A stretch of 64,000 nucleotides of DNA from Odontesthes bonariensis (Eukaryota > Chordata > Actinopteri > Atheriniformes > Atherinopsidae), in the NCBI RefSeq assembly GCF_027942865.1, contig NC_134509.1:10189754-10253753 (forward strand). The letters run 5' to 3'. The position numbers were made by a program, and so were the translations under genes. Under the pieces are notes generated by a model. The model ran no database searches, was not told where the DNA came from, and saw only the letters and a program-made list of their open reading frames with translations. This document shows, piece by piece, positions 1-12,000 of this stretch. Numbering within the stretch: the first letter of the stretch is position 1; every line of letters starts with the position of its first letter.

Positions 1-1332
1 GCTCTTCAGTGAAATTAGTGACAGAAGCTTTTCTACCATTGTCGGAAATTCCCAATCTTCAGTCGGAGAGATGAGAGCAAGATGAGAGAGAGATGAGAGA
101 GACCTAATCAAACATCCCAACTCACAACACACAGTGAAGGGATGGAGTGATCTCTGTATCAGAAACCACATTCAGGTCTGGAAACCACAATGGATCTTTC
201 ACATATATCAGGGAGGGGGAGGGGGCTAACGTTAATTTCCACCTTAAAAGCCACCTCAGTATTATGTAGAGCTCTGAAAGCTGCTTCACACACTAATATA
301 AGGAACCAAACGAGAGGGATTCATTTTCAACATCACAGGAGAGAAATTTTAGAAACTGAGCCATTATGTGCTGAGAGGACATGGTTTCCTCAAAAGTGCT
401 TGCACAGATACGTATTTGTAATCAGTAGGAGAAGGAGAAATGAATTTATATATATATTCCAGAAATTTCAGCGCTTGGGCTGCCTGCTTCAAAAAAGATA
501 AAGAAGAACTTTTTTAATTTATTAGAAAAGTTTAATAGGCTGTTAGAAAAGCTACATGCAGGACTCATCCTCTGGGAATTGAGGGCTCCAGTCGACGATC
601 CCCCATGGCAGATGTCATTAGACTGTATCTGAAGGCTCTTAGTGAGTTACACATTGTAGATTCATTTTTTGAACTGAAGAGCATACATTACACCAGAGAG
701 GTTTGAGAGGTGCACACCTACTGATGAAACAGCCGTGACAAGAATGAGTGGATGCTCAGTGGGTTCATTGTGTGCAGAGTACCGCCAGCACCTACCTTAT
801 ATCTTTTTTTATGGTAGTTTTACAAACCTTCACTGGTGATATCTAATTGATGAACGGCTAACACAGTTCTATCAGAGCCACTCACTCAGTCCCTCTTCTG
901 CTTGTGTGCTCACTGTGCTGACAGATCCTTTGCCTCATTGTCAAGAGATGTCTGCAATCAGAATTTAAGCTGCACAATTTACAGTGTTGTTCATTTAGTC
1001 CACAGATGGCGAGGTGAACAAGATATTCAACATCTGTGCATTTGTGACATTACAGTTAAGAGGTTTGTTTAGCTTAACTCTGTTTGCCCTTTTAGTTTGG
1101 ACTGGTCTCAGATCTGGGAGCGTCCTCGGAGGACACACCCCCGGCGTCTCAGAGAGAGAGAGCACTGCTCATTATCTCTCGATTTTGAAAACCAATTTCA
1201 TATAGTTTGTGATTGTTTTTTAAAAAAAAAATCCTCTTTATCTGAGTGTTGAATAACATATTTTATGTGATGTGACAAAACTCACACATTTAATTCTGCT
1301 TCACTCAGACTTCAAATGGTATTTTGCTTTTG
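1..1332. other. no gene recognised
   Basis: AT-rich sequence with short open frames only. None resembles a known protein or has convincing splice sites around it. The first 100 bases hold short GAGA-type simple repeats. Confidence 0.5.
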
Positions 1333-1860
1333 TTAAAGGGATAATCCGGAGTAAAATGCACTTTAGATCAATTTACGGGATGTTGGGAGTACATACGTTG
1401 AGTTGACATCAAAATCATGTCATTCGGATGTGTTTTGAGAATTTCGATTTGACCGTTTTTAGCCAAAAGTCGTTAGCCTGGAAGTGAATGGGGCAAATCA
1501 TGTCACCGCTACAAAACGCTATTTTTATACCTCTTCTACAGCTCCAAACAACATAACACTTACGTGGTAGTGAGTAGAGGGTCCCTAAAGCCAAACCGAA
1601 GTGTCCCGAGGTCTTCATGTGGTCGGATATAGAGTCCAGAATGAATTTAATCAAGCCAGTACCTTTCCGGAAATGTTGCTGCTGCAGCTGCCGCTACAGA
1701 CCGTGGTGAAGTTGGTTTGATATTGGATATTCGACAGATATTCACAATAAGGAAATAAGGTGTCTTTTTTTTCAAACCAATATCAAACGAACTTCACCAC
1801 GGTCTTAAGCGGCAGCTGCAGCAGCAACTGATGAGTTAAGAGTCAAGGCTTGTAATACTG
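1333..1860. mobile_element. MITE-like repeat beginning TTAAAGGGATAATCCGG
   Basis: The block opens with TTAAAGGGATAATCCGGAGT and carries a strong internal hairpin at 1675-1828. It has no coding capacity. The opening bases resemble the start of the foldback elements at 23804 and 47420. This type of sequence is common in fish genomes as dispersed non-autonomous DNA elements (from memory). The right boundary is a guess; I could not find a clean matching terminal repeat or target duplication. Confidence 0.45.
1675..1828. repeat. inverted repeat, 52-bp arms with 50-bp loop
   Basis: Arms 1675-1726 and 1777-1828 are near-perfect reverse complements. The shared core includes GCTGCTGCAGCTGCCGCT on the left and its complement on the right, with a few mismatches. 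Transcribed, it would fold as a long hairpin. Confidence 0.85.
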
Positions 1861-4800
1861 TAACCTCAGCAAACTTCTCCGACTTTAAATAATCTGCAGT
1901 CATAGAGCAGATCTGTGTGAGTCCAAACACACTTTCATTGAAAATGTAAATTAATGGAGGAGGTTTCTACCTTCGTGTATTTCAAGTCATTCTTAAGAAG
2001 GGTATCGTTTTGTTGTTTTGCTTTCAGTTTTTCTGCATTTTCGTTTACTTTTTTCCGAATTTTTTCTCAGTTTTCTGCAAGAAAGTTGAATGGATGCTTT
2101 CTGGCTTAGTCTGTCATTCAAATAACTTCTCATTACAAATGCGGAAAACGTAGTGGGGTCTGGCATTGTCTTCAGTCAAGAACTTTTTTTCAGTTTGAGA
2201 GAATGAATAATCTTTTCATTCAACACAGCCATGTGTTACAACACAAAACATCCAAATGATCTCAGAACACTTTGTAGAGAAAATTAAAATTCAAGCCCAC
2301 TAGTATGTGATTTCATTCATTTCAATTCAAACTCAAACCAATTGAGCTGTTACTTATGTTATCTACAGGTCAGTGTTTATGAACTGAAAAACATTTAAAC
2401 ATTTAAAGAATAATGCATCATAAACATTATTCCAATTTATGCTCCAGCAACAGTACTGGAAATTAGTGTTATATCGGTGCTTCTGGTGCTTCCAGAAGAA
2501 AAATGTCATATGAACATACAGGTTAATGTAATTTATGATTTAAGACCTTTTGATGTAAGACTACATAAACTAAATAAAAAGCAGTATAATACATGCACAT
2601 GAAGCAATGAGTCCTACTCTCAAATACACTCTTGGTTAAAGATACTTGTATATATCCTCAAAAAACAGTGTTTAAAAACATTTTAAAAATATGGTTTTAT
2701 AACGGAATTTTAGGATATTTATTACCAAGTAATGAAAGAATCAGCACTTTGAAGCTTCTACCGTCAATTAACTCAGAATTGAGCCACTCTAACACATCTG
2801 AAGGTGGGTAGCTACGAGCCGTGTGCGCTTTGCATTTTCACCATTTTTTCCACTGAGAGAACTTGAGCTGAAATGGAAATGTGAATAATGACAAATAAGT
2901 GGTCTAGCACTGACTCATTAAAGGTCGCACTGAACTATAATGTCAAAACAGAGCCAACTGGAGTACATCGCTGTTGCACGGGTTGCATAATAATGGAAAG
3001 ATTATGGGGCCAAAGAACGATGTGCACTCAAAATGAATCCGTTTTGCCGAGTGCTGACCTGAAGCACATTTTGGATGTTAAGAAAATGCCGTCACTAAGT
3101 TTTAAACCTTTGTCATGTACAAAATAACTAGCCAAAAATTGCTCTTGAGGACTTGCATCAGAAGGAAAAATTGACTTGAATTTGACCCATTTTGCATTTT
3201 CCATCGTTTTTTTCTTTTTTACCTTCCTAACACAGCCTTTGGATTTGACTATAAGATAATGTCAAAGCCGGTGAATGACTAACAAGCAGCCTAATGTGCA
3301 TGACACATTACACCCCGTTGCCCATTAGGACCCTGATGCAACACATGGGTACACAAAGTTTGGAAATGCTTGTAAAATATGAATAGTGATAGGAATGAGT
3401 AACTTTGAACTTTATCATATTGACATTGCAGACATTGAAATCGTAGTGGACCTGTGAGTGCATTTGGCATTAAATTTTCACAGGTTTTACACCTGAACCT
3501 AACGGATGTCGTCTCGTTTCAGCTTTATTCTATGACTGGTTACCACTTCCACATACATTCACAAGCATTTTTCTAAAGGTTAACCTGACCCACTGACAAG
3601 AACTGCCATTTTCAGTTAACCACTTAATGTCTCAGAGAATGTCACTCAGAGAATATTTTAGGATTTTCAGCTTGTACAGTATAAGCCATATTTCGAATTT
3701 AGCAACACTTTAGGATCTTTAAAAAGCTTTTTTTTTTAAATCAAATTCGTCATGCATGCAAGATCTGGTATGTCATGAGGACACTCTAGCATACAGAAGT
3801 GCCAGGGATAAGTAAGCCTGTGATTAAAGGATTATCTGATCCATCACTCAAGCTGCAGAATTTTAACCAAGTCACTGGTCCCGACAGTGTTATTCTTGAC
3901 CAAATGTTTTCTGCATCATCCCACTGTATCTTATCCCACTGTGATGTTGTTTTAATTTGAATCATGAGAAGGTAATGCTTAATCTTCCTTGGGAGCAGCA
4001 AGACTGTGGGGCCAAAAAGAAGTGCGGAAATGACACCAGTTCAAACATTTGGTAAGTTTCTTAAGTGGGGATAATTGCAAATTATAGAATAAGATCGCTG
4101 TCAAGTGGAGGAGGGGCAGAGGCTGCAGTGTGGTGAACCAAAGTACTGGAGAAAAATGTTAGTTTGTGTTGATACACAAAGAAACACTACTGGAGAAATG
4201 AGAACAAGAATCTCCAAGGGATAGTTTGGATTTTTTGATCTGGGGTTGACATTTTTTAGAAGTTTTTGTAGCTTACCTGCAGTAGGCAGCGGTCAGAGCA
4301 CCATCTGTTTGGAAGAGCATGGAGGAATACTCATAGGGGCTCCAAGCTCACAGCTACTTGCATCTGCAACATCTCTTATTATCACTGCATTCATTTTGTC
4401 ATAATGTAGACTGACATTTTCCATTTTCATCAATTTTAGTTGATGATGGTTATGCAAGCTGTCTGGCTAACATGACCTTTTCCTCACTTATGTTGCAGTT
4501 AAGTAAGCTTGATGTGGGCGATATTCTTTAGGTGGAGTATGCTGTATACTGTTTGTACTCAGAGAAGCCACAGAATACAGACAAAATATTTGATATTAAT
4601 CCATCCATTGTATCTGTGGACTAGTTCCACGTATAATGAGATAATTACCTGATGATGGGTATTTTATGTGATATCATAGGCTTTTACCAGCCAGCCATCA
4701 AAATCACACGAGAAGTCTTACATGTCAAATTGTAACTGTTATGTTAAAATCTATTCTTTCATGAAGTAATTTTATTATACAAAGAAAAATGATATCGCAA

Positions 4801-5327
4801 AGTAATGAGAAGCTTTGAGAGATACAGAAGAGTGACTAATTCTGGCATGATTGGACATGGGGAAAAAAAGTAGATACTATTGCGTATTGAGTTTTTAGAT
4901 CAGCGGTGTCTTAGTCAACTCATAAAGAAAGCCAGAGTATGACTGATTTGTGCAAAAATCTTGCTTCACAATTTCACACTAGTTGTCACTATGGAGGACC
5001 CGAATGCAGGACTGGGCAGGAGACAATTGATTATGAAATAAAGAGTATTTTATTTTGGCTAAGCATCATTTCAACACTGCAGATAAGTCAGAAAATATGG
5101 AAAAGCATGCCTTGGGACCTTCAGCTGTGCATGTAAATACGTTTGTTTCTGCTCTTTCCACAGCTGCCTGTACATTTATAATAACTTTTCTCTGTTTTGC
5201 TTCACTATTTAAACTTAGGGTGATTTGCCCAGAAGGCTGGAGCAGACAGACCCATTTCCCAGCAGAGTAATATGAGTTATGCACTTAGAACCTTTTTAAA
5301 CAGTGTTTTTCCATTCAGGCAGTCACA
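1861..5327. other. no gene recognised
   Basis: About 3.5 kb of AT-rich sequence. The longest open frames are under 80 codons, lack recognisable domains and have no consistent splice context. No RNA gene or tandem repeat is evident. Confidence 0.5.
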
Positions 5328-5550
5328 GACATTCACACATCAATGAACTGCCATACAAGGTGTTCAACTGCTACTGGCAAGTGAGCAACTATCAGTAGCT
5401 TCAGGCTACGTTTTATTCCCACGGACGTCTGAGTATGTTATGGGGCTAAGCTGGTGAAAAGGTTAATTGGATACCTTGATAAAGACCCAACTGCAAACAC
5501 ATTTCCTCTTTATTTATTTTTTATTCTTTTTTTGTCTGCTTTGCTGAGCA
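5328..5550 (+). repeat. direct repeat, copy A
   Basis: About 222 bp that recur at 6301-6522 in the same orientation with only a few differences (for example an A/G change and a short T-run length change). The two copies start exactly 973 bp apart. Sequence outside the copies does not match. Confidence 0.85.
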
Positions 5551-6300
5551 GGATTTTTCTTCTGTTTTTTGTTGAAATGAGTAGTAGCCTACTTCCAACA
5601 TGAATATGTCACTATGAGATACCACCATCAGCGAGGATTAAAGTTGCTTTTGAAAAAGGACGTTTCAAAACGTCCTTACAGTTGTGTTTTCCTTCTGTTC
5701 ACCCCAACTAACACCTCTTTCATCACGCGCCCTTTTCTTTGAAGCCAGTAAAGCAATGACATCTCCTCATTTAGCTGTTACCAACTCATTGCAGAAAACA
5801 GCTGGTGATATCAAAGGATGCCTTGCCAGCTCTACATGTCCCCTTAAAGAGGAGGGGATTTGAAATCTAATCTCCATTATCTGAATGCCTGAGATGAGTT
5901 TCTCATGATATCAACTTCATTTTGTCATGGTTTGGTGTTGATTCAGTTATTGTCTCTTGGTTGCAAATTACTGCCCACTTCAGACAGCAAGATAATTCAA
6001 CCATGATTTCGACAAACATAATGTTAACCTGGGATAAATATATTGAAATTATTTTGCTGAATTATTACAAAACTTAAAGGAACAGTTCACTATTTAAGAC
6101 CTTGAGTCCCAGTTCCGGCTTGTTTATCAAGAATAAGAAATGAGGAGACCATTTTCACAACAATAGCTCATTTCTATCCATTTTGGCTGTTTTCGCTGGT
6201 CCATCCTGCTGCTACAGACAGGGTTCCATTGGGCACTCTGTTCAATGTCCTTAAAACAATACTAATGTTAATTTTAAAGAAAAGGTCAACTCACCAGGTT
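5551..6300. other. spacer between the two direct-repeat copies
   Basis: No gene. It contains a short perfect palindrome around 5658-5680 (AAGGACGTTTCAAAACGTCC) and, from about 6075, a block opening TTAAAGGAACAGTTCAC that looks like the end of a dispersed MITE. Confidence 0.5.
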
Positions 6301-6522
6301 GACATACACACATCAATGAACTGCCATACAAGGTGTTCAACTGCTACTGGCAAGTGAGCAACTATCAGTAGCTTCAGGCTACGTTTTATTCCCACGGACG
6401 TCTGGGTATGTTATGGGGCTTAGCTGGTGAAAAGGTTGATTGGATACCTTGATAAAGACCCAACTGCAAACACATTTCCTCTTTATTTATTTTTTATTCT
6501 TTTTTCTCTGCTTTGCTGAGCA
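6301..6522 (+). repeat. direct repeat, copy B
   Basis: Second copy of the 222-bp unit at 5328-5550, same orientation, near-identical. It ends with GCTGAGCA like copy A, after which the flanks diverge. Confidence 0.85.
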
Positions 6523-6595
6523 ACTTTTTTTTAGTCATATTAGCTTGAACTGTCATGGGATTCTGGAAGTAGAATATTAAATAGGCTGTTTAGGA

Positions 6596-6772
6596 AAAAT
6601 AACGAAATCTGTAGCTCCCTCTGAAGCCTGTAATCATGCTTGCAAAAACCGAGCGCTCCCGGCTGTTTTTAACCAATCAAGTTAGGGTGGAGGAATCCTA
6701 CCTGTCAATCACAGCTTGTGCACACGCTGCTGAGCGTGACTCTGCCCCAGCTTGTGTGCGCTCACACTGGTG
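6596..6772. repeat. left part of a dispersed repeat interrupted by the LINE
   Basis: Sequence from about 6596 reads as the first half of a dispersed repeat (TGTAGCTCCCTCTGAAGCC onward) whose second half appears at 11843-12000 (CACAGAGGGGGAGGGG onward, ending CTGCAGCTTTAAA). The two halves are split by the LINE. TGGTG occurs at both junctions (6768-6772 and 11838-11842) and is the probable short target duplication. The class of the host repeat is unknown to me. Confidence 0.45.
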
Positions 6773-6974
6773 ACGTGTTGCATCACTTCCTGTTACCTTG
6801 CTTGTGCACTGTGGAATTTCTTGCTCCGCTTGGAGTACTGATAATCACTTTATTTCGATCTATAACTTACACAATTTTGCATAGTTAAACTCTATAGCTT
6901 ACCGTTCTGTCTAACACACTCCTACAGATCTTTATTCTCACTTTTTAACGGTGTGTCTGGTTCTCTAGCGTAGC

Positions 6975-7860
6975 ATGGCTACCGGTTCTCTTCCTCCATC
7001 TCCTGCTTTCACCTGCTCCGTGTGTCAGATGTTTAGTTACTCCTCTGCCTCCTTTAGCGATAATGGTACATGTAACAAATGTAGTCTTTTTGTAGTTTTG
7101 GAGGCGAGGTTATCTGAATTGGAAGCTCGGCTCTGCACTGTTGAAAATCAACCGATAGCGAGCCAGGTCCCTTTTGCCAGTGTGGAGCCACCTAGCGTAG
7201 CTAGCTCAATTAGCCTCCCCCTAGCAGAACCTGAGCAGCCAGGATTACAACGTGGCTGGGTGACTGTCAGGAAGAGGCATAGCTCTAAAGTCAAGCCCGT
7301 TGTTCACCATCGACACCATCCACGCTTCTAACAGATTTTCCCCACTCAGCGACACACCCGCTGAGGACAAAACCCTGGTAATTGGCAGCTCTATAGTCAG
7401 AAACGTGGCATTAGAGACACCAGCGGCCATAGTCAAATGCATTCCAGGGGCCAGAGCGGGCGACACAGAATCCTATTTAAAACTGCTGGCTAAGGATAAA
7501 CGTAAATATGGTAAAATAGTTATTCACGTCGGCGTTAATGACACCCGGTTACGCCAATCGGAGGTCACTAAAATTAATGTTGCATCGGTGTGTAATTTTG
7601 CCAAAACAATGTCGGACTCCGTAGTTTTCTCTGGACCCCTGCCAAATCTGACCAGCGATGACATGTTTAGCCGCATGTCGTCCTACAATCGCTGGTTGTC
7701 TAGATGGTGTCCAGCAAACAACGTGGGCTACATAGATAATTGGCAATCTTTCTGGAGAAAACCTGGTCTGATGAGGAGAGACGGCATCCATCCCACTTTG
7801 GAAGGAGCAGCTCTCATTTCTAGAAATATGGATGAATTTATTTGCCACCCTAAAACATGA
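6975..7860 (+). pseudogene. LINE ORF1: Cys-rich/coiled-coil plus SGNH esterase, one frameshift
   Basis: The first part starts at ATG 6975 and shows paired cysteines (CSVC near residue 15 and CNKC near residue 34), as in the PHD-like finger of CR1-group ORF1, then a short coiled coil (LEARLSELEARLCTVE). The frame breaks around 7300-7320. In the +1 frame it continues [13 protein letters not shown] and then the esterase: LVIGSS (nucleophile block), PGARAG, HVGVND (Asn block) and RDGIHPT (Asp-His block), so all SGNH catalytic blocks remain visible. ORF1 proteins of this kind bind element RNA; the esterase role is not well defined. It ends at TGA 7858-7860, 21 bases before the ORF2 ATG. Confidence 0.8.
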
Positions 7861-7881
7861 CAACCCAGGGCTCAGACCAGG

Positions 7882-10800
7882 ATGCAGAGTTGTAGTCTTA
7901 CACACTTCTCTGCAGCTTCCCACCTGCTGCTACCCACCCAATCGATTAACACAAAAGGAGCAAATCCTCTTGTGCAAAAAGAAATTATTAAAACAAAAAC
8001 TTTAACTGAACAAAAACATCAAACTATTAAATGTGGTTTGCTGAATATCAGATCTCTCCTTTCCAAGTCTCTGTTAGTGAATGAGTTGATCTGTGATCAT
8101 CATATTGATATATTTTGTCTTACAGAAACCTGGCTGCAGCTGGAGGATCATGTTAGCATTAATGAAGCAACTCCCTCTGACTGTTTAAATGTTCACGTTC
8201 CTCGAAGCACAGGCAGAGGAGGAGGAGTGGCAGCTATTTTCAGATCAGGGTTACTCATCAGTCCCAGACCCAAGATTAGTTTGAGCTCTTTTGAATCTCT
8301 GATTCTCAGTTTTTCCCACGCAAAGTGGAAATCCCAGAAACCTCTTGTGTTTGTTGTTGTGTATCGTCCACCTGGCCCTTATTCTGAGTTTCTGTCCGAA
8401 TTCTCAGAGTTTTTATCCCAGTTAGTGCTGAGTACAGATAAAGTCATTGTAGTGGGTGACTTTAATATTCATGTAGATGTTGAAAATGACAGCCTGAATA
8501 TGAACTTTAATTCTATATTGGACTCTATTGGATTTTCTCAGAGTGTTCACAGACCGACTCACTGCCTTAATCACACCCTTGATCTTGTGCTGACTTATGG
8601 CATTGAGAGTGAACAGTTAACAGTGTTCCCTCATAACCCTGTCTCATCTGACCATTTTCTGATAACCTTTGAGTTTACATTGCTTGACTATACAGTTTCT
8701 GAGAAGAAATTTACATATAGAAGGTGTCTATCAGAGGATGCTGTAACCAGATTTAAAGAATTAATTCCATCATCCTTTTCTTCACTGCCATGTGCAGATA
8801 TGACAGAGGACGACTACCTAAACTACTCCAGCAGCACTTGACTCTCTTGTTGACAGCACTATAGTTTCAATGCGTACAGCACTGGACAATGTTGCCCCTC
8901 TGAAAAGGAAGGTAATCAGCCAGAAGAGGTTGGCTCCTTGGTATAATTCACAGCTGCGTGCTTTAAAGCAGACTGCAAGAAAGCTGGAGAGACAGTGGCG
9001 TTCCTCTAATTTAGAAGAGTCTCAGTTAGTTTGGAAAGATAGTTTAACAATGTATAAGAAAGCCCTTCGTAAAGCTAGAACTGCTTATTATTCATCATTG
9101 ATAGAAGAGAATAAGAACAATCCCAGGTTTCTTTTCAGCACTGTAGCCAGTCTGACTAAGAGTCCGAGCTCTGTTGAGCCAGGTATTCCTTTAACTCTCA
9201 GCAGTGATGATTTCATGAGCTTCTTTATTAATAAAATTGTTTCTATCAGAGAGAAGATTGATGGGGACCTTCCCACTATTATCAGTGATGTATCATCAAG
9301 TACAGCAGCTTTAGAAGTATCTTTAGAACCTGATTTATATTTAGACGGCTTCTGCCCAGTTGATCTCTCTGAACTAACAACAGCAATAGTCTCTTCTAAA
9401 CCATCAACTTGTGTTTTAGACCCAATCCCAACCAGACTGTTCAAGGAGGTTTTCCCATTAATTGACACTTCCATATTGGATTTGATCAATCTGTCTTTGT
9501 TGACAGGATATGTACCTCAGACTTTTAAGGTTGCTGTAATTAAACCTTTACTTAAAAAACCTACTCTTGATTCAGAAGTGTTGGCTCATTATAGACCTAT
9601 CTCCCAATCTCCCTTTTATGTCTAAAGTTCTTGAAAAAATAGTTGCAGCTCAGCTTTGTGATCACTTACACAGAAATAATCTGTTTGAAGAGTTTCAGTC
9701 AGGATTCAGAGTGCATCATAGCACAGAAACTGCACTGCTGAAAGTTACCAATGATCTCCTCTTAGCCTCTGATAGCGGACTTGTGTCTGTGCTTGTCCTG
9801 TTGGATCTCAGTGCTGCATTTGATACGGTCGATCACAGTATCTTATTACACAGACTTGAACATGTTATTGGGATTAAAGGAACTGCATTAGGCTGGTTTA
9901 AGTCATATTTATCTGATAGATTTCAGTTTGTTCTTGTAAATGAAGAATCTTCCTCACACACCAGACTAAGTCATGGAGTTCCTCAGGGTTCTGTGCTTGG
10001 ACCGATTCTTTTCACTTTATACATGCTTCCATTAGGTAACATTATTAGACAGCATGGCATAAATTTCCATTGCTATGCTGATGATACTCAGCTGTACTTA
10101 TCTATAAAACCAGATGAACCCAATAGGTTGGTCAGACTACAAGCATGTCTTAAAGACATAAAGACCTGGATGACTCAGAACTGTCTGCTTCTAAATTCAG
10201 ACAAAACTGAAGTCGTTATCTTTGGACCTGAGCGTTTCAGGGAGAAATTGTCTAGCTGTATAGTTACTCTAGATGGTATTTCCTTGGCTTCTAGTTCTAC
10301 AGTGAGGAACCTTGGAGTTATTTTTGACCAGAACTTATCATTTGACTCACATATAAAACAGGTTTCTAGGACTGCCTTCTTTCATCTTCGTAATATTGTT
10401 AAAATCAGGAACAGCTTGTCTCAGAGTGATGCAGAAAAACTAATTCATGCATTTGTTACTTCAAGATTGGACTACTGTAATTCTTTATTATTGGGCTGTC
10501 CCACATATTCTCTGAAAAGCCTTCAGTTGATCCAAAATGCTGCAGCCAGAGTTTTGATGAGAACTAACAGGAGAGATCATATTTCTCCAGTTTTAGCTTC
10601 TCTTCATTGGCTCCCTGTTAAATTCAGAATAGAATTTAAGATTCTTCTCCTTACATATAAAGCTCTTAATGACCGAGCTCCATCATATCTTAAAGATCTC
10701 ATTGTAAGATATTTTCCTAACAGAGCACTTCGTTCCCAAACTGCAGGTTTACTTGAGGTTCCCAGAGTTTCTAAAAGTAGAATGGGAGGCAGAGCCTTCA

Positions 10801-10916
10801 GTTATCAGGCCCCTCTATTGTGGAATAAGCTGCCAGTAAATGTCCGGGAAGCAGACACCCTTTCCACTTTTAAGACCAGGCTTAAAACTTTCCTTTTTTA
10901 TAAAGCTTATAGTTAG
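7882..10916 (+). pseudogene. LINE ORF2: APE endonuclease + reverse transcriptase, two frameshifts
   Basis: The first segment (7882-8841) is the APE-type endonuclease: [23 protein letters not shown] and SSDHF are its conserved blocks. The frame shifts near 8825-8836, and the second segment (read to 9625) is the linker and start of RT, ending IKPLLKKPTLDSEVLAHYRP. It shifts again near 9600; the third segment (to 10916) carries the RT core: QSGFRVHHSTETAL, LLDLSAAFDTVDH, GVPQGSVLGP, the catalytic CYADDTQLY, and a C-terminal SLHWLPVKFRIEFK. The protein would nick target DNA and prime reverse transcription. ORF2 begins in the same frame as the end of ORF1. Shadow frames on the minus strand are not genes. 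Confidence 0.85.
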
Positions 10917-11837
10917 GTCTGTTGAATCTGATAGTGTATCTGCTAGTGTGTCTTGTTCTGCCTCCACCTCTGGCACCCTCTATACTTTCATTACCCCCTA
11001 CCCGAACCAGGGTTTGAATCCCATTCCCGCTTATCTTACCTCTTTTATTTCTCCCCCTACCCGAACCAGGGTTTGCATCCCCACCCCGCTGTGACTGGTG
11101 TGCAGTTGGTGAGAGGCTGAGGTAGCTTGTGGCTGTAAAAAGATGGTTGTTGTGGTGTGAGGAGCAGATCTATATAGGGAGTATAGGGAATTACTCACTG
11201 AGTCTGGTCCTTTATTTTATTATTTATTTTTTCGTTAGCACAAGTTTCTTGTGTTTACCTTGAATAGGGATGGCTCAGGTAATCCTGAACCATCCCATAG
11301 TTAAGCTGCTATAGGCCTAGACTGCTGGGGGGCCTCATCTGTCACACCTTTCCTCACTTTACTCTCTTTATGTATATGTGATATTATTGTGGTCATTAAC
11401 TCGTGTTTCCCTGTTCCAACAGATATCCTTTGAATGGTGTTACAGTGCCGCCGCCGCTGCGGCCCTCCCCCCCTTTCTGTCTTCTCAAATCCCAGCTGGT
11501 GGAGGTGGATGGCCACCCTTCCTGAGTCTGGTTCTGCCAGAGGTTTCTTCCTGTTAAAAGGGAGTCGTTTCTCTCCACAGTCGCCTCAGGCACGCTCAGG
11601 CCGGGAGATTGGACCGAAAAACAAAAAGTTTTCAGTGCAATCTGTTGGTTTTCTTAGCTAGGAAATTGTTTTTGAATTGGCTCTATATGAACAAATTGGA
11701 TTATTTTATGAATTATGATTATTATTAATTAATTGAATTCCAATTGGCTTGAATTGGACTTACTATCTAAGTGCCTTGAGATGACATTTGTTGTATTTGG
11801 CGCTATATAAATAAAAATGAATTGAATTGAATTGAAT

Positions 11838-12000
11838 TGGTGTGAACTCACGTGCACAACCTCGTCCACAGAGGGGGAGGGGTTTGGGGGGCGATTCGGA
11901 GCTTGTTAGAGGTTGGGGGAGGGACCTGAAAGTTGTATCAGTTCGAATTTTCCGACTTTAGACTCGCAATTTTGAAAACCTGCCGACTGCAGCTTTAAAC
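11838..12000. repeat. right part of the dispersed repeat interrupted by the LINE
   Basis: Continues the repeat that starts at about 6596, beginning at the second TGGTG (11838-11842) and running through a G-rich stretch to about CTGCAGCTTTAAACG. See the left half for the reasoning. Confidence 0.4.

Larger units (their letters stand above)
6773..11842 (+). mobile_element. near-full-length L2/CR1-group non-LTR retrotransposon, inactivated
   Basis: About 5.07 kb on the plus strand. It has a short 5' leader (6773-6974), an ORF1 with a zinc-knuckle-like Cys cluster, coiled coil and SGNH esterase, an ORF2 with endonuclease and reverse transcriptase, a long 3' UTR, and a 3' end reading GGCGCTATATAAATAAAAAT followed by a short (ATTGA)n tail. 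PHD-like/esterase ORF1 plus APE-type ORF2 is the known design of CR1-group LINEs, and the 3' end is that of teleost L2 elements. ORF1 has one frameshift and ORF2 has two, so this copy cannot make intact proteins. The 5' boundary is inferred from the interrupted flanking repeat. Confidence 0.85.

Noticed and set aside
190-501. 103-codon plus-strand open frame
   Set aside because: Basic, low-similarity translation with no domain, no splice support and no obvious promoter; looks like chance.
5328-6522. The two 222-bp copies as LTRs of a short element
   Set aside because: No TG...CA ends, no primer-binding site or polypurine tract, no target duplication at the outer borders, and no coding sequence between them.
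7549-7923. Minus-strand frame of 124 codons
   Set aside because: Antisense shadow of the LINE ORF1 esterase.
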